DNA from: Persephonella sp. KM09-Lau-8
Lineage (GTDB): Bacteria; Aquificota; Aquificia; Aquificales; Hydrogenothermaceae
Reading direction: 5' to 3'
Assembly: GCF_000703085.1 (NCBI RefSeq)
Contig: NZ_JNLL01000001.1
Span: forward strand, 682,001-746,000
Length of the DNA stretch: 64,000 nucleotides
The position numbers were made by a program, and so were the translations under genes. Below the pieces are notes generated by a model that was not told where the DNA came from, searched no databases, and saw only the letters and a program-made list of their open reading frames with translations. Of this stretch, positions 10,288 to 18,690 are shown piece by piece (positions within the stretch are counted from its first letter, which is position 1; each line of letters starts with the position of its first letter).

Positions 10288-10785
10288 TTATTCTTCTTTA
10301 ATTGTTCTCGCAAGCCTTCTTGCTTTTAATCTTTGGGGTTTTTGTTTTATCTCAAATTTTTCTTCTGAAACAAAGATATATTTAGGGACATAATACATCA
10401 ATGCAAGAATTAGGGTAAGAACTCCTATTCCTATATAATCAAGAGGTTTAAAATGTGGTGCTTTTATTATTATTTCTCTCAGAACGGCTATAAGGGTTGT
10501 TTTCACTATTAATGAAGTATCTATTCTTCTTTCTTTTAAATACTGGATAGTTAATCTGAATAACTCAACAAGTATAAACAGGTATATAAATTTAGGTATC
10601 AGGTCATAAACTTTAACTTTTGCTTTTGTAAGAGAAAGGAATATATCATAAAGGGCATACAAACTGAGAACAAAAAGTAGAATAAGTAAAATAAGAACAA
10701 TGATATCCTCTAAAAATTCAAGGAAATTTCCTAACTGTCGGTGTATTTCGTGGGGTCTTAAAATATTTCTGAATTTATCCCTCAT
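10288..10785 (-). CDS. PsiE-like four-helix membrane protein
   Basis: 165 residues with four hydrophobic segments (approximately 27-48, 62-80, 90-108, 118-136) and a basic C-terminal tail. Length and layout match the PsiE (phosphate-starvation-inducible E) family, whose function is not known. Starts with ATG 18 bases after the 38-residue membrane gene and ends 9 bases before mfd, so it belongs to the mltD-to-mfd run. No phosphate-box-like sequence was seen. Confidence 0.7.
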   Translation of the reverse strand: MRDKFRNILRPHEIHRQLGNFLEFLEDIIVLILLILLFVLSLYALYDIFLSLTKAKVKVYDLIPKFIYLFILVELFRLTIQYLKERRIDTSLIVKTTLIAVLREIIIKAPHFKPLDYIGIGVLTLILALMYYVPKYIFVSEEKFEIKQKPQRLKARRLARTIKEE

Positions 10786-10803
10786 TGTATAACAAGCCCT
10801 GCA

Positions 10804-10920
10804 TTAGTTTTGTTTTTTTTCTTCTATATAATCCTGTATAGACTGGAAAGCAAGAATAAGACCACCTATAGCGAGGATTAGAAGACCTATTAAAAATATT
10901 GAAACTGCTAAGAGTTCCAT
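10804..10920 (-). CDS. Small single-pass membrane protein, 38 residues
   Basis: An open frame of 38 residues beginning MELLAVSIFLIG. One strongly hydrophobic helix (about residues 3-25) is followed by a charged tail (QDYIEEKKQN). The ATG overlaps the end of the upstream 90-residue gene by 13 bases, and the stop lies 18 bases before the psiE-like start. That spacing fits a run in which every other junction is also tight. No family recognised. The evidence for reality is the membrane-helix composition and the position; a similar tiny membrane protein occurs at 36712-36825. Confidence 0.55.
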   Translation of the reverse strand: MELLAVSIFLIGLLILAIGGLILAFQSIQDYIEEKKQN

Positions 10921-11180
10921 TTATCTAACTCCTTAATTTTTTTCTTAAATCTAACAACCTCAATTATAAATATAAGTCCTATTCCAAGAAAAATAATACC
11001 TAACATAATGATTATATAGGAATACCATAATTTAGGAATATCAATAATTTTTAAACTTGCTCCTATTCCTGCACCAATAGTAAGAAGAATTATAGATAGA
11101 GTTCTTATAAATCCTTCCTTGATTTTTAACTTCTCTATTTCTAATTTCTTAAGCTCTATCTCTTTTTGCAGGTTATCCAT
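10908..11180 (-). CDS. Small coiled-coil/two-TM membrane protein
   Basis: 90 residues. An amphipathic, heptad-like N-terminus (KEIELKKLEIEKLKIKEG) precedes two hydrophobic helices (about 25-43 and 52-73) and a basic C-terminal tail. No function recognised. Its ATG overlaps the stop of the lytic transglycosylase gene by 8 bases and its own end overlaps the next small gene by 13 bases, indicating translational coupling. It may organise or anchor a partner at the membrane, but nothing in the sequence says which. Confidence 0.7.
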   Translation of the reverse strand: MDNLQKEIELKKLEIEKLKIKEGFIRTLSIILLTIGAGIGASLKIIDIPKLWYSYIIIMLGIIFLGIGLIFIIEVVRFKKKIKELDKWNS

Positions 11181-12465
11181 CCATTTTAACTTTTATCAGC
11201 TTTTTAACCTGTTTAACATCCCTTTTCTTTACAGGAATAAATAACTTCATATTAGGATAAATGTTTCCTTTAAGTTTATTCCACAACTTAATAACAGTTA
11301 TAGAAACTCCAAACTTGCGGGAAATTTTCCTTAAGGTATCCCCTCTCTTAACCCTGTAATAAAATCCTTTTTGAGTATAGATTAATTCATCTGTCAGGTC
11401 AATTAAGCCTCTGTAGTAATCAGGTGGAGCAAGTATATATGAAGGAACAGTGATTATCATTTTTGAGTTTATATATGAAGACTTTAAATGATTGAGTTTT
11501 TTAAGCCTTCGGACTGATGTATGGAATTTTTGGGCTATTTTGGAAAGTGTGTCTCCTTTTTGCACCTCGTAATTTATAAGTGCAGGATATTTTTTAAGTG
11601 GGGCGTTTTCAACAACATATAAAACAGCATTTTTCATTCCTTTGGGAACATACAGGTTATACTCCTGATTATCTGGTGGAATAACGCTTCTTTTGAGATG
11701 GGGGTTCATTTCTTTTAGTTTTTTGTATGGAATACCTGTATGTCTGGATATATACTTAAGGGATACCGGTTTATTTAGTTTAACAACATCATAACTGATG
11801 TAATCATAATTGAAATTTTCCTTTTTTAGTAAGTCTTTAACTATGATTAAAGTTGCAATGAAGTTAGGAACATAATTTCTGGTTTCCCTTGAAAGATACT
11901 CATCTATATCCCAGAAGTTTGTTGCTCTGTATCTGTTAATTTTTCTTATTATTGCTCCCTCTCCTGCATTATAGCTGGCGAGGGCAAGTCCCCAGTCTTC
12001 AAAAATGCTGTGCAGGTCTTTAAGATAAAGTGCTGCAGCTATGGTGGATTTTTCAGGGTCTAATCTTTCATCCACCCATTTATTAATTCTCAGTCCATAT
12101 GTCCTTGCTGTGTGGGGCATAAATTGCCATAAACCCCTTGCACCTGCAGGAGATTTAGCATAGATATTAAAATGGCTTTCTATTATTGGTAGAAAAGCCA
12201 AATCCTCTGGAATTCCATGCTCTTTAAATATCTTTCTTATGGCAGGAATATACTTTTTGCCTCTATTTAGAATAACTTTAATTCTTGGTAAACCTCTTTT
12301 CCTGAAAAGGATTTCCCTGTTTCTAATTAGAGAATAGTTTGTAATCCCTATCTTTTGAAGTTTAAAATTCTTATGGGTCCAGGAGATAGACTCATCCCTT
12401 TCATTTGCTATAGAGAAGAAAAATATCCCTAAAAATGTTATAATTAATCTTGTAAACTTTATCAT
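11173..12465 (-). CDS. mltD: Membrane-bound lytic murein transglycosylase D-like, SLT plus LysM repeats
   Basis: 430 residues. A signal peptide (IKFTRLIITFLGIFFFSIA) leads to an SLT domain with the catalytic glutamate in PIIESHFN, followed by GLWQFMPHTARTYG and ASYNAGEG. Three LysM-type peptidoglycan-binding repeats follow. The last two are clear (QKGDTLSKIAQKFHTS and KRGDTLRKISRKFGVS); the first (about 235-280) is divergent. The enzyme cleaves the glycan backbone of peptidoglycan in the periplasm. No lipobox cysteine is visible in the signal peptide, so it may be soluble or anchored by the uncleaved signal. First gene of the minus-strand run ending with mfd. Confidence 0.9.
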   Translation of the reverse strand: MIKFTRLIITFLGIFFFSIANERDESISWTHKNFKLQKIGITNYSLIRNREILFRKRGLPRIKVILNRGKKYIPAIRKIFKEHGIPEDLAFLPIIESHFNIYAKSPAGARGLWQFMPHTARTYGLRINKWVDERLDPEKSTIAAALYLKDLHSIFEDWGLALASYNAGEGAIIRKINRYRATNFWDIDEYLSRETRNYVPNFIATLIIVKDLLKKENFNYDYISYDVVKLNKPVSLKYISRHTGIPYKKLKEMNPHLKRSVIPPDNQEYNLYVPKGMKNAVLYVVENAPLKKYPALINYEVQKGDTLSKIAQKFHTSVRRLKKLNHLKSSYINSKMIITVPSYILAPPDYYRGLIDLTDELIYTQKGFYYRVKRGDTLRKISRKFGVSITVIKLWNKLKGNIYPNMKLFIPVKKRDVKQVKKLIKVKMDG

Positions 12466-12580
12466 TCCTGTCTTAATTGCTGCTCCTTAATAATTTTTAT
12501 TTGAATTTATCATCAAACACTCAAATTATTTATAATATGGCTCATAAAAATTAAATGCAACTGGAATATATATAAAAGCC

Positions 12581-13492
12581 ATGAAATATCTGTTTGGACC
12601 TGTTAATTCAAGACGATTTGGACTTTCTCTGGGAATAGATTTATCCCCAGATAAAAAATCCTGCAATTTTGACTGCCTTTATTGTGAACTGGACAAAGCA
12701 AAACCTGTTTCTATGATACAAAATGAGCCTGACCCTGAAGAGATAATATCCGAGATAAAGCATTTTTTACAAAAAAATCCGTATCCTGAAGTTATCACAA
12801 TAACTGCAAATGGCGAGCCAACCTTATATTCAAAACTTGATATCCTGATAAAAAAACTACAAAAGATAAAAAGAAACTCCAAGCTTCTCATACTTTCAAA
12901 TGGTTCAACAATACATAAAAAAGAAATTCAGGAAACTCTCAAAAACCTTGATATTGTAAAAATCTCCCTTGATGCTACAGACCAGAAAATATTTCAAAAA
13001 GTTAACAAAACACTTAAGGAAATTAATGTAGAAGATATAATTCAGGGGCTAAAAGAGTTTAGAAAGATTTTCAAGGGATTTCTTGTTATTGAAATCCTTG
13101 TGGTAAAAAATGTAAATGATTCTCCTGAAAATATAAAAAATATAGCTGAAGTTCTGAAAGATATACAGCCTGATAGGGTTGACCTTGGAACAATTGACAG
13201 GCCACCTGCTTATCGTGTTTTTCCTGTATCGGATGAAGAATTGCTTAAACTGGGAGAGTATCTGAAAGATTTCAATCTGAACATCATAACCCGTGGTAAG
13301 GATGATATACTCTCTGAGTTTGAGTTATCAGAAGAAGAAATATTAAATACTTTCCGAAGAAGACCTTACACATACTCAGACATAGAAAAGGTTTTTAATC
13401 AAGAAACAATAAACAAGATAAAAGATATGATTGCACACGGAAAACTTATTGAAAAAAAGGTAGGAAATACATCTTTTATACTTCCAGGGTAG
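12581..13492 (+). CDS. Radical SAM protein, COG0731 type
   Basis: 303 residues. The 4Fe-4S/SAM cluster motif is CNFDCLYC (C-x3-C-x2-C) near residue 30, preceded by FGPVNSRRFGLSLGID, the standard opening of COG0731 Fe-S oxidoreductases. Later elements include ANGEPTLY, the GEP-type SAM contact, and KISLDA. The substrate of the bacterial members is not known; archaeal relatives (TYW1) act on tRNA-Phe wybutosine. The C-terminal 60 residues look like a small winged-helix or YfkA-like tail. It stands alone, divergent from mltD with 115 bases between starts. The ATG follows only a weak ribosome site. Confidence 0.85.
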   Translation: MKYLFGPVNSRRFGLSLGIDLSPDKKSCNFDCLYCELDKAKPVSMIQNEPDPEEIISEIKHFLQKNPYPEVITITANGEPTLYSKLDILIKKLQKIKRNSKLLILSNGSTIHKKEIQETLKNLDIVKISLDATDQKIFQKVNKTLKEINVEDIIQGLKEFRKIFKGFLVIEILVVKNVNDSPENIKNIAEVLKDIQPDRVDLGTIDRPPAYRVFPVSDEELLKLGEYLKDFNLNIITRGKDDILSEFELSEEEILNTFRRRPYTYSDIEKVFNQETINKIKDMIAHGKLIEKKVGNTSFILPG

Positions 13493-13550
13493 CCTATCAA
13501 AAAATTTCACTTATTATTATTTAATGAGCTTGAATTTTTCAATCTCAGGA

Positions 13551-13578
13551 TTGAATTTGATAAAAATTGACTTATATT
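13551..13578 (+). promoter_or_regulatory. Putative sigma-70-type promoter of the DUF2267 gene
   Basis: TTGAAT at 13551-13556 and TATATT at 13573-13578 are separated by 16 bases and lie 38 bases before the start codon. The -35 box overlaps the right arm of a 7-base inverted repeat (TTCAATC-tcag-GATTGAA, 13538-13555), which could be an operator. Judged by eye only, in AT-rich DNA. Confidence 0.35.
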
Positions 13579-13616
13579 TTTTATGTGAAAAATCATAAAA
13601 CAAAGGAGGGCGAGCC

Positions 13617-14054
13617 ATGAATTTCGAAAAATATGTCCAAAAAGGAAATGAGTTTTTAAAAGAACTTGCAGAAGAACTTGGAACTCCCGGAGACAAAGAT
13701 AGAGCAGGAAGGATACTCCGTGCAGTATTACACGCCCTCAGAAGAAGACTTACACCAGAAGAATTCCTTGATTTACTTGCACAACTTCCAATGTGCATAA
13801 AAGCAATAGCTGTTGATGGCTGGAGAATACATGAAAGCCCAGATAAATCTATTAAACATATAGATGACCTTATTGAAGCAGTTATGGAAGAAGATAGAAG
13901 AACAGCTGCCAGAGACCTTGGCAATGAAGAACATGCAAAAGAAGCTATAAAAGCTGTAATTAGAGTTATCAAAAGACACGTATCTGATGGCGAAATAAAA
14001 GACGTTGAGGCTGAACTTCCAAAACAACTAAGGGAGTTTATAGAAGAAGCCTGA
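13617..14054 (+). CDS. DUF2267 family protein
   Basis: 145 residues, all-helical and charged. It contains two related halves, each starting with an arginine-rich helix: RILRAVLHALRRRLTPEEF and AIKAVIRVIKRHVSDGEI. This is the typical form of DUF2267, a family of unknown function. The ATG follows a strong AAAGGAGGG site with 6 bases spacing. It has its own putative promoter upstream and a perfect palindromic terminator immediately after, so it is probably a single-gene transcription unit. Codon use is like its neighbours. Confidence 0.8.
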   Translation: MNFEKYVQKGNEFLKELAEELGTPGDKDRAGRILRAVLHALRRRLTPEEFLDLLAQLPMCIKAIAVDGWRIHESPDKSIKHIDDLIEAVMEEDRRTAARDLGNEEHAKEAIKAVIRVIKRHVSDGEIKDVEAELPKQLREFIEEA

Positions 14055-14058
14055 TCTC

Positions 14059-14090
14059 AAGCCCCGTTTAAACGGGGCTTTATTTTATTT
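14059..14090 (+). terminator. Rho-independent terminator after the DUF2267 gene
   Basis: A perfect 22-base palindrome (14059-14080) with arms AAGCCCCG and CGGGGCTT is followed by a T-rich stretch. This is one of only two clear GC-rich hairpin terminators in the window. Confidence 0.9.
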
Positions 14091-14162
14091 TCTCCTAATA
14101 AAAATCATTTTTTTATCTTCCCGAATATCCTTTAATTTTCTCAAAAACTCAGGAGAAGTCCC

Positions 14163-15185
14163 GTGGTGTATAAAAATTTTCTTGGTATGAAATTATCAGA
14201 AATAGGAATAGGAACATATCTTGGTCAACCTGATGACCAGACAGACAAAAGTTATCTTGAAACAATCACAGAAGGAATAAAAAGAGGAATAACCGTAATA
14301 GATACAGCAATAAACTACAGGAATATGCGAAGTGAGATTATTGTAGGCAAAGCTATAAAAAACACCGATAGAAAAAATGTTTATATTTCTACCAAAGGTG
14401 GATATATTGCAGTTCCTTACAACATCCAGCAGGATGCAACCCAGTGGTTTAAGGAAAATTTTGTTCAGACAGGAATAGTATCCCCATCAGAAATAACCCA
14501 GACAGGAAATATTATTACTACCAAATATATTGATTGGGCTTTTGAGCAAAGTCTAAAAAATCTGGACACAGAATATATTGATATTTATTTCTTGCATAAT
14601 CCGGAAGACCAACTACTGAAGTTTGATAGAGAAGCATTTTTAGACAGACTAAGGGGTGTTTTCAGACTTCTTGAAGGAAAAATTCAGGAAGGCAAACTCA
14701 GATTTTACGGCCTTGCAACTTGGAATGGCTTCAGAGTTCCTGAAAACCACCAGCAATATCTGAATCTGTCTGAAATATATAAACTGGCTGAAGAAGTAGG
14801 AGGAGTAAACCACCACTTTAGATTTATACAACTACCTTATAATCTGGCTATGCTTGAGGCATACAATCTTAAAAATCAAGAAATAGATGGGGAAAAACTT
14901 TCCACTCTGGAAGCAGCAGAAAAATTAGGAATTTATACATATATCAGTGCACCAACAATGCAGGGAAGATTAATCAGACCTGTAGCTCCTGAAATTTTAG
15001 AAAGATTTAAAGTCAAAAAATACTCCCATATTCCTATCCAGTTTGTCAGAAGCACAAAAGGAGTAGGCACAACTCTGATAGGAATGTCAAAAAAGCAGCA
15101 TCTATTAGAAAATCTTGAGATAGAAGATATCCCACCGTTGCCACCTGAGGAAATAGATAATATGATAAACTCAAGAAAAATTTAA
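14163..15185 (+). CDS. Aldo/keto reductase
   Basis: 340 residues, an (alpha/beta)8 NADPH-dependent oxidoreductase. The catalytic tetrad is visible: Asp in VIDTAINYR, Tyr in the same motif, Lys in ISTKGG and His in YFLHNPED. C-terminal nucleotide-binding elements include FVRSTKGVGTTLIGM. Length and layout resemble AKR subfamilies near the YghZ/Kv-beta group, but the substrate cannot be inferred. The start is GTG at 14163, 7 bases after AGGAG (14151-14155); a second GTG follows immediately at 14166. moeA begins 37 bases downstream. Confidence 0.85.
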   Translation: MVYKNFLGMKLSEIGIGTYLGQPDDQTDKSYLETITEGIKRGITVIDTAINYRNMRSEIIVGKAIKNTDRKNVYISTKGGYIAVPYNIQQDATQWFKENFVQTGIVSPSEITQTGNIITTKYIDWAFEQSLKNLDTEYIDIYFLHNPEDQLLKFDREAFLDRLRGVFRLLEGKIQEGKLRFYGLATWNGFRVPENHQQYLNLSEIYKLAEEVGGVNHHFRFIQLPYNLAMLEAYNLKNQEIDGEKLSTLEAAEKLGIYTYISAPTMQGRLIRPVAPEILERFKVKKYSHIPIQFVRSTKGVGTTLIGMSKKQHLLENLEIEDIPPLPPEEIDNMINSRKI

Positions 15186-15222
15186 TATAATTGATGTTAA
15201 ATCTGCCTCAAAGGAGCCCAGA

Positions 15223-16470
15223 ATGATTAGCTATGAAGAAGCAGTAAAAATAATCGTTGATAACACAAAAAGACTTGGAATTGAGAAGGTATTTCTGGAT
15301 AATGCACTGGGGAGAGTTCTTGCAGAAGATATATATGCAGATGCAGACAATCCACCTGCAGATAACAGCGGTATGGACGGCTTTGCTGTCAGATATGAGG
15401 ATATAAAAGGTGCAACAGAAGAAGAACCTGTTGTTTTGGAAATCATTGGAGAGTCAAAGGCAGGTGGAGAACCTGTATCAGTAAAACCAGGAACAGCTGC
15501 TTATATATACACAGGAGGATTAATTCCTGAGGGAGCTGATACAGTTGTCCAAAAAGAATTAACAAAAGTGGAAGACAACAAGGTTTTTATATTTCAGGAA
15601 CTGCCTAAAGGAGCAAACATAAGACCACAGGGCGGAGATTATAAAAAAGGAGACCTTTTAATCAAAAAGGGTAAAAGGCTAAGACCTGCAGAAATTGGAA
15701 TTTTATCGTCTGTAAACAAGCCTACAGTTTACGTTTATCAGGTTCCAAGGGTTGGAATTATAACAACAGGAGACGAAATAATAGACGTTGGAGAACCATT
15801 TGAAAGAAAATCACAGATAAGAACATCAAATACATACTCTTTATATTCACAGATTATTGAAGCAGGTGGAGAGCCTGTAATTATAGGCTTTGCAAAAGAT
15901 GAACCTGAAGATATAGAAAGAAAACTATCCTATGCAAAAAGCTGCGATATCTTACTGACAACAGGAGGCGTATCTGTAGGGGAATATGACCTTGTTAAAG
16001 ATTTTGTAGTCAAAGTGCTGGGAGTGGAAATACTATTCTGGAAGGTAAAACAAAAACCTGGAAAGCCTGTTGCATTTGGCGTTTGGGGAGCAGAAAAAGA
16101 AAAATTATTTTTCGGTATTCCCGGTAACCCTGTTGCTGCAATGGTTGTGTTTGAAAATATGGTAAAGCCTGCCATCAGAAAAATGAGAGGAGATGAAAAA
16201 TTATTTAATCCTGTAATAAAAGCAAAACTTAAAGGTGGATACAAAAGAAAAAAAGGAGAAAGACTGGAGTTTATCAGGGTAGCGCTGGAACTTACTGATG
16301 AAGGCTTTGTGGCAACTCCTTTTGGTAAGCAGGGCTCAAATATACTGACAGGAATGGTTTATGCCCACGGCTTTGGAATTGTCGATGTAGGAGTCACAGA
16401 AATAAAAGACGGAGAAGAAATTAAAGTAAGCGTATTTGATACCTCATTTATGGAAGGTGAAAAGATATGA
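15223..16470 (+). CDS. moeA: Molybdopterin molybdotransferase
   Basis: 415 residues, full length. MoeA inserts molybdate (or tungstate) into adenylylated molybdopterin in the last step of molybdenum cofactor synthesis. Visible motifs are NSGMDGFAVR, the TGDEII loop, TTGGVSVGEYD and FGIPGNPVAAM, and the C-terminal beta domain ends in a KDGEEIKV strand. The ATG follows AAAGGAG with 8 bases spacing. Its final 4 bases overlap the hisC start, so the two are translationally coupled although functionally unrelated. Confidence 0.95.
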   Translation: MISYEEAVKIIVDNTKRLGIEKVFLDNALGRVLAEDIYADADNPPADNSGMDGFAVRYEDIKGATEEEPVVLEIIGESKAGGEPVSVKPGTAAYIYTGGLIPEGADTVVQKELTKVEDNKVFIFQELPKGANIRPQGGDYKKGDLLIKKGKRLRPAEIGILSSVNKPTVYVYQVPRVGIITTGDEIIDVGEPFERKSQIRTSNTYSLYSQIIEAGGEPVIIGFAKDEPEDIERKLSYAKSCDILLTTGGVSVGEYDLVKDFVVKVLGVEILFWKVKQKPGKPVAFGVWGAEKEKLFFGIPGNPVAAMVVFENMVKPAIRKMRGDEKLFNPVIKAKLKGGYKRKKGERLEFIRVALELTDEGFVATPFGKQGSNILTGMVYAHGFGIVDVGVTEIKDGEEIKVSVFDTSFMEGEKI

Positions 16471-17573
16471 TTGAATACCCTGAATATTTAAAAAATGTGC
16501 AGGTATATCAGCCAGGAAAACCAATTGAGGAACTTCAAAGGGAACTGGGAATAAAAGAAATCATAAAACTGGCCTCTAATGAAAACCCTTTTGGTTGTTC
16601 ATTGTTTGTTAAGAAAAGAATAGAGGCTGAAGCAACCCATATAAACAGGTATCCTGATGGTGGAGCTTATTATCTGAGGAAGGCTTTATCTGATTTCCTT
16701 GTTGTTGACCCTGACCAGATTATATTCGGAAACGGCTCAAATGAAATTCTTGATATGATAGCGAGGGTTTTCCTTGCAGGTGGAAAGGAAGCATTATTTT
16801 TTCAGGGAAGTTTTGTTGTTTATAAATTAATAACACAGATTAATGGTGGAAAGTTCAGAGAAATTCCCCTTGAGTGTGATTTTTCAAGGGATTTAAATAA
16901 ACTCCTTGATGCTATAACTTCGGAAACAAGGGTTGTATTTATTGATAATCCCTGTAATCCTACAGGTTTTGCCAATAAAAAAGAAGAATTTAATGAGTTT
17001 ATCAAAAATTTACCTGACCATGTTCTTTTTGTAATTGATGAAGCATATTTTGAGTATGCAAGGCATCACGGGGTTCCTGATTCAGTAAACTATATCAGAA
17101 GGATAAATCCTGAAATTCCTGAAAAAAATATTATTGTTCTAAGGACTTTCTCAAAGGCTTATGGTCTTGCAGGGCTTAGAATAGGATACGGTATTGCCAA
17201 AAAAGAGATAATTGAGATATTAGAAAAAGTAAGACAGCCTTTTAACACGAACCATCTTGCACAGGTTGCTGCAATTGAGGCTTTAAAAGACCAGGAGTTC
17301 GTCGAGTTTTGTGTTCAGGAAAATGAAAAAGGAAAAGAACAGCTTTATGAAGGCTTAGAAAGAAGAGGCATAGAGTTTATTCCCACTTATGCAAATTTCA
17401 TAATGTTTAAAGTGGATAATGCAAAAGAAATTTATGAAAACTTGCTTAAACTGGGGGTTATAGTCCGACCAGCTTTTGGATTTGATAACTATCTGAGGGT
17501 TTCCATCGGCAGACAGGATGAAAATGAAAAATTCCTGCAAGCACTGGATAAACTGGGTATTTCCTGTAAATAA
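16467..17573 (+). CDS. hisC: Histidinol-phosphate aminotransferase, copy 1
   Basis: 368 residues, fold-type I PLP aminotransferase. It catalyses glutamate-dependent transamination of imidazole acetol phosphate in histidine synthesis. Key elements are LASNENPFG, GNGSNEI, DNPCNPTG, IDEAYFEYA and the PLP lysine in RTFSKAYGLAGLRIGYG. The start ATG overlaps the moeA stop by 4 bases. A second, different HisC-type gene lies at 55609-56658, so one of the two may serve aromatic amino acid or cobalamin-type transamination instead. Confidence 0.88.
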   Translation: MIEYPEYLKNVQVYQPGKPIEELQRELGIKEIIKLASNENPFGCSLFVKKRIEAEATHINRYPDGGAYYLRKALSDFLVVDPDQIIFGNGSNEILDMIARVFLAGGKEALFFQGSFVVYKLITQINGGKFREIPLECDFSRDLNKLLDAITSETRVVFIDNPCNPTGFANKKEEFNEFIKNLPDHVLFVIDEAYFEYARHHGVPDSVNYIRRINPEIPEKNIIVLRTFSKAYGLAGLRIGYGIAKKEIIEILEKVRQPFNTNHLAQVAAIEALKDQEFVEFCVQENEKGKEQLYEGLERRGIEFIPTYANFIMFKVDNAKEIYENLLKLGVIVRPAFGFDNYLRVSIGRQDENEKFLQALDKLGISCK

Positions 17574-17656
17574 AGTTTGAAAAGTTTTTCTCTATAAACT
17601 GGCTTTTAACATTTTACAAAATTCTTATCTCATAAATATTTCCAAAACTATAAAAA

Positions 17657-17685
17657 TTGCTTTTCCCAAAATCACACCCTAAATT
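17657..17685 (+). promoter_or_regulatory. Putative sigma-70-type promoter of the E1/E2 operon
   Basis: TTGCTT (17657-17662) and TAAATT (17680-17685) are 17 bases apart, in the 145-base gap before the E1 alpha gene, with start codon 33 bases downstream. No other promoter-like pair in this gap fits better. By eye only. Confidence 0.35.
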
Positions 17686-17718
17686 AAAGATATAACAATA
17701 TCCTTAAAGGGTCTTATC

Positions 17719-18690
17719 ATGGGAAAGTCAATAGTAGAGCGTGCCTATTATCTGATGAAATTAGGTCGTGTCTTTGAAGAAAGAGCCAAAGAAGAGTATA
17801 TGAAAGGTAATATCGCAGGTTTTCTCCATCTGGCAATAGGCGAAGAGGCAGTTCATGTTGGTGCCACCCTTGCCTTTGGCAAAGGAGATATTTTTGTTCA
17901 TTACAGGGAGCATGTCTGGGCACTTGCCAGAGGAATATCTCCAAAAGTTATAATGGCTGAGTTGTTTGGAAAAGTTACAGGTGTCTCAAAAGGTAAAGGT
18001 GGTTCAATGCACCTTTATGAGCCTTCAATGAACTTTTATGGTGGTAATGCAATTGTTGGCGCTCATATTCCCCATGCAGTAGGGGCAGCTTACGCAAGAA
18101 AATATCTTGGACATACTGAAGGAGTATTGGTTGCATTTGGAGATGGAGCTACAAATGCAGGAAATTACTATGAATCTCTCAATCTTGCTGCTTTATGGGA
18201 GCTACCTGTTTTATTTATAAACGAAAATAACTTTTATGCCATTGGAACCAGAGTTGATAGGGCTTCTGCAATAAAAGAGCTTTATAAAAAGGCAAAAGAG
18301 TATATGCCTTCCATAAGAATAGACGGAATGAACTTTTTTGAGGTTTATGATGCTGTTTCAAAAGCAAAGGAATATATAGAGACTGAAGGAAAACCTTATT
18401 ATATAGAAGCCATTACATATAGATATGAACCCCATTCAATGTCAGACCCAGGAGATTACAGGTCACCACGGGAGCTAAAAGTTTTCCATGACAAAGACCC
18501 TATAGAATTCCTGAAAAAAGAAGGTTTAAAAAGAGGTCTGTTAACAGAAGAATTTATAGAAGCTACAGATAAAAGAGTTGAAAGGGAGATAGAAGAAGCT
18601 GTTCAGTTTGCATTAGAATCTCCTGAACCTGATGATAAAGAACTTTATACAGATATCTTCTGTGAGGTGTGCACCGATGTTATACCGTGA
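17719..18690 (+). CDS. pdhA: Pyruvate/2-oxoacid dehydrogenase E1 component, alpha subunit
   Basis: 323 residues. The thiamine diphosphate motif is clear: GDGATNAGNYYESLNLA followed by FINENN. The phosphorylation-loop region YRYEPHSMSDPGDYRS and the N-terminal HLAIGEEAVHVG are also typical. Together with E1 beta it decarboxylates a 2-oxo acid and passes the acyl group to the E2 lipoyl arm. Pyruvate or acetoin are the likeliest substrates; branched-chain oxo acids are not excluded. Starts 145 bases after hisC behind AAAGGG. Its end overlaps the beta subunit start by 14 bases. Confidence 0.9.
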   Translation: MGKSIVERAYYLMKLGRVFEERAKEEYMKGNIAGFLHLAIGEEAVHVGATLAFGKGDIFVHYREHVWALARGISPKVIMAELFGKVTGVSKGKGGSMHLYEPSMNFYGGNAIVGAHIPHAVGAAYARKYLGHTEGVLVAFGDGATNAGNYYESLNLAALWELPVLFINENNFYAIGTRVDRASAIKELYKKAKEYMPSIRIDGMNFFEVYDAVSKAKEYIETEGKPYYIEAITYRYEPHSMSDPGDYRSPRELKVFHDKDPIEFLKKEGLKRGLLTEEFIEATDKRVEREIEEAVQFALESPEPDDKELYTDIFCEVCTDVIP

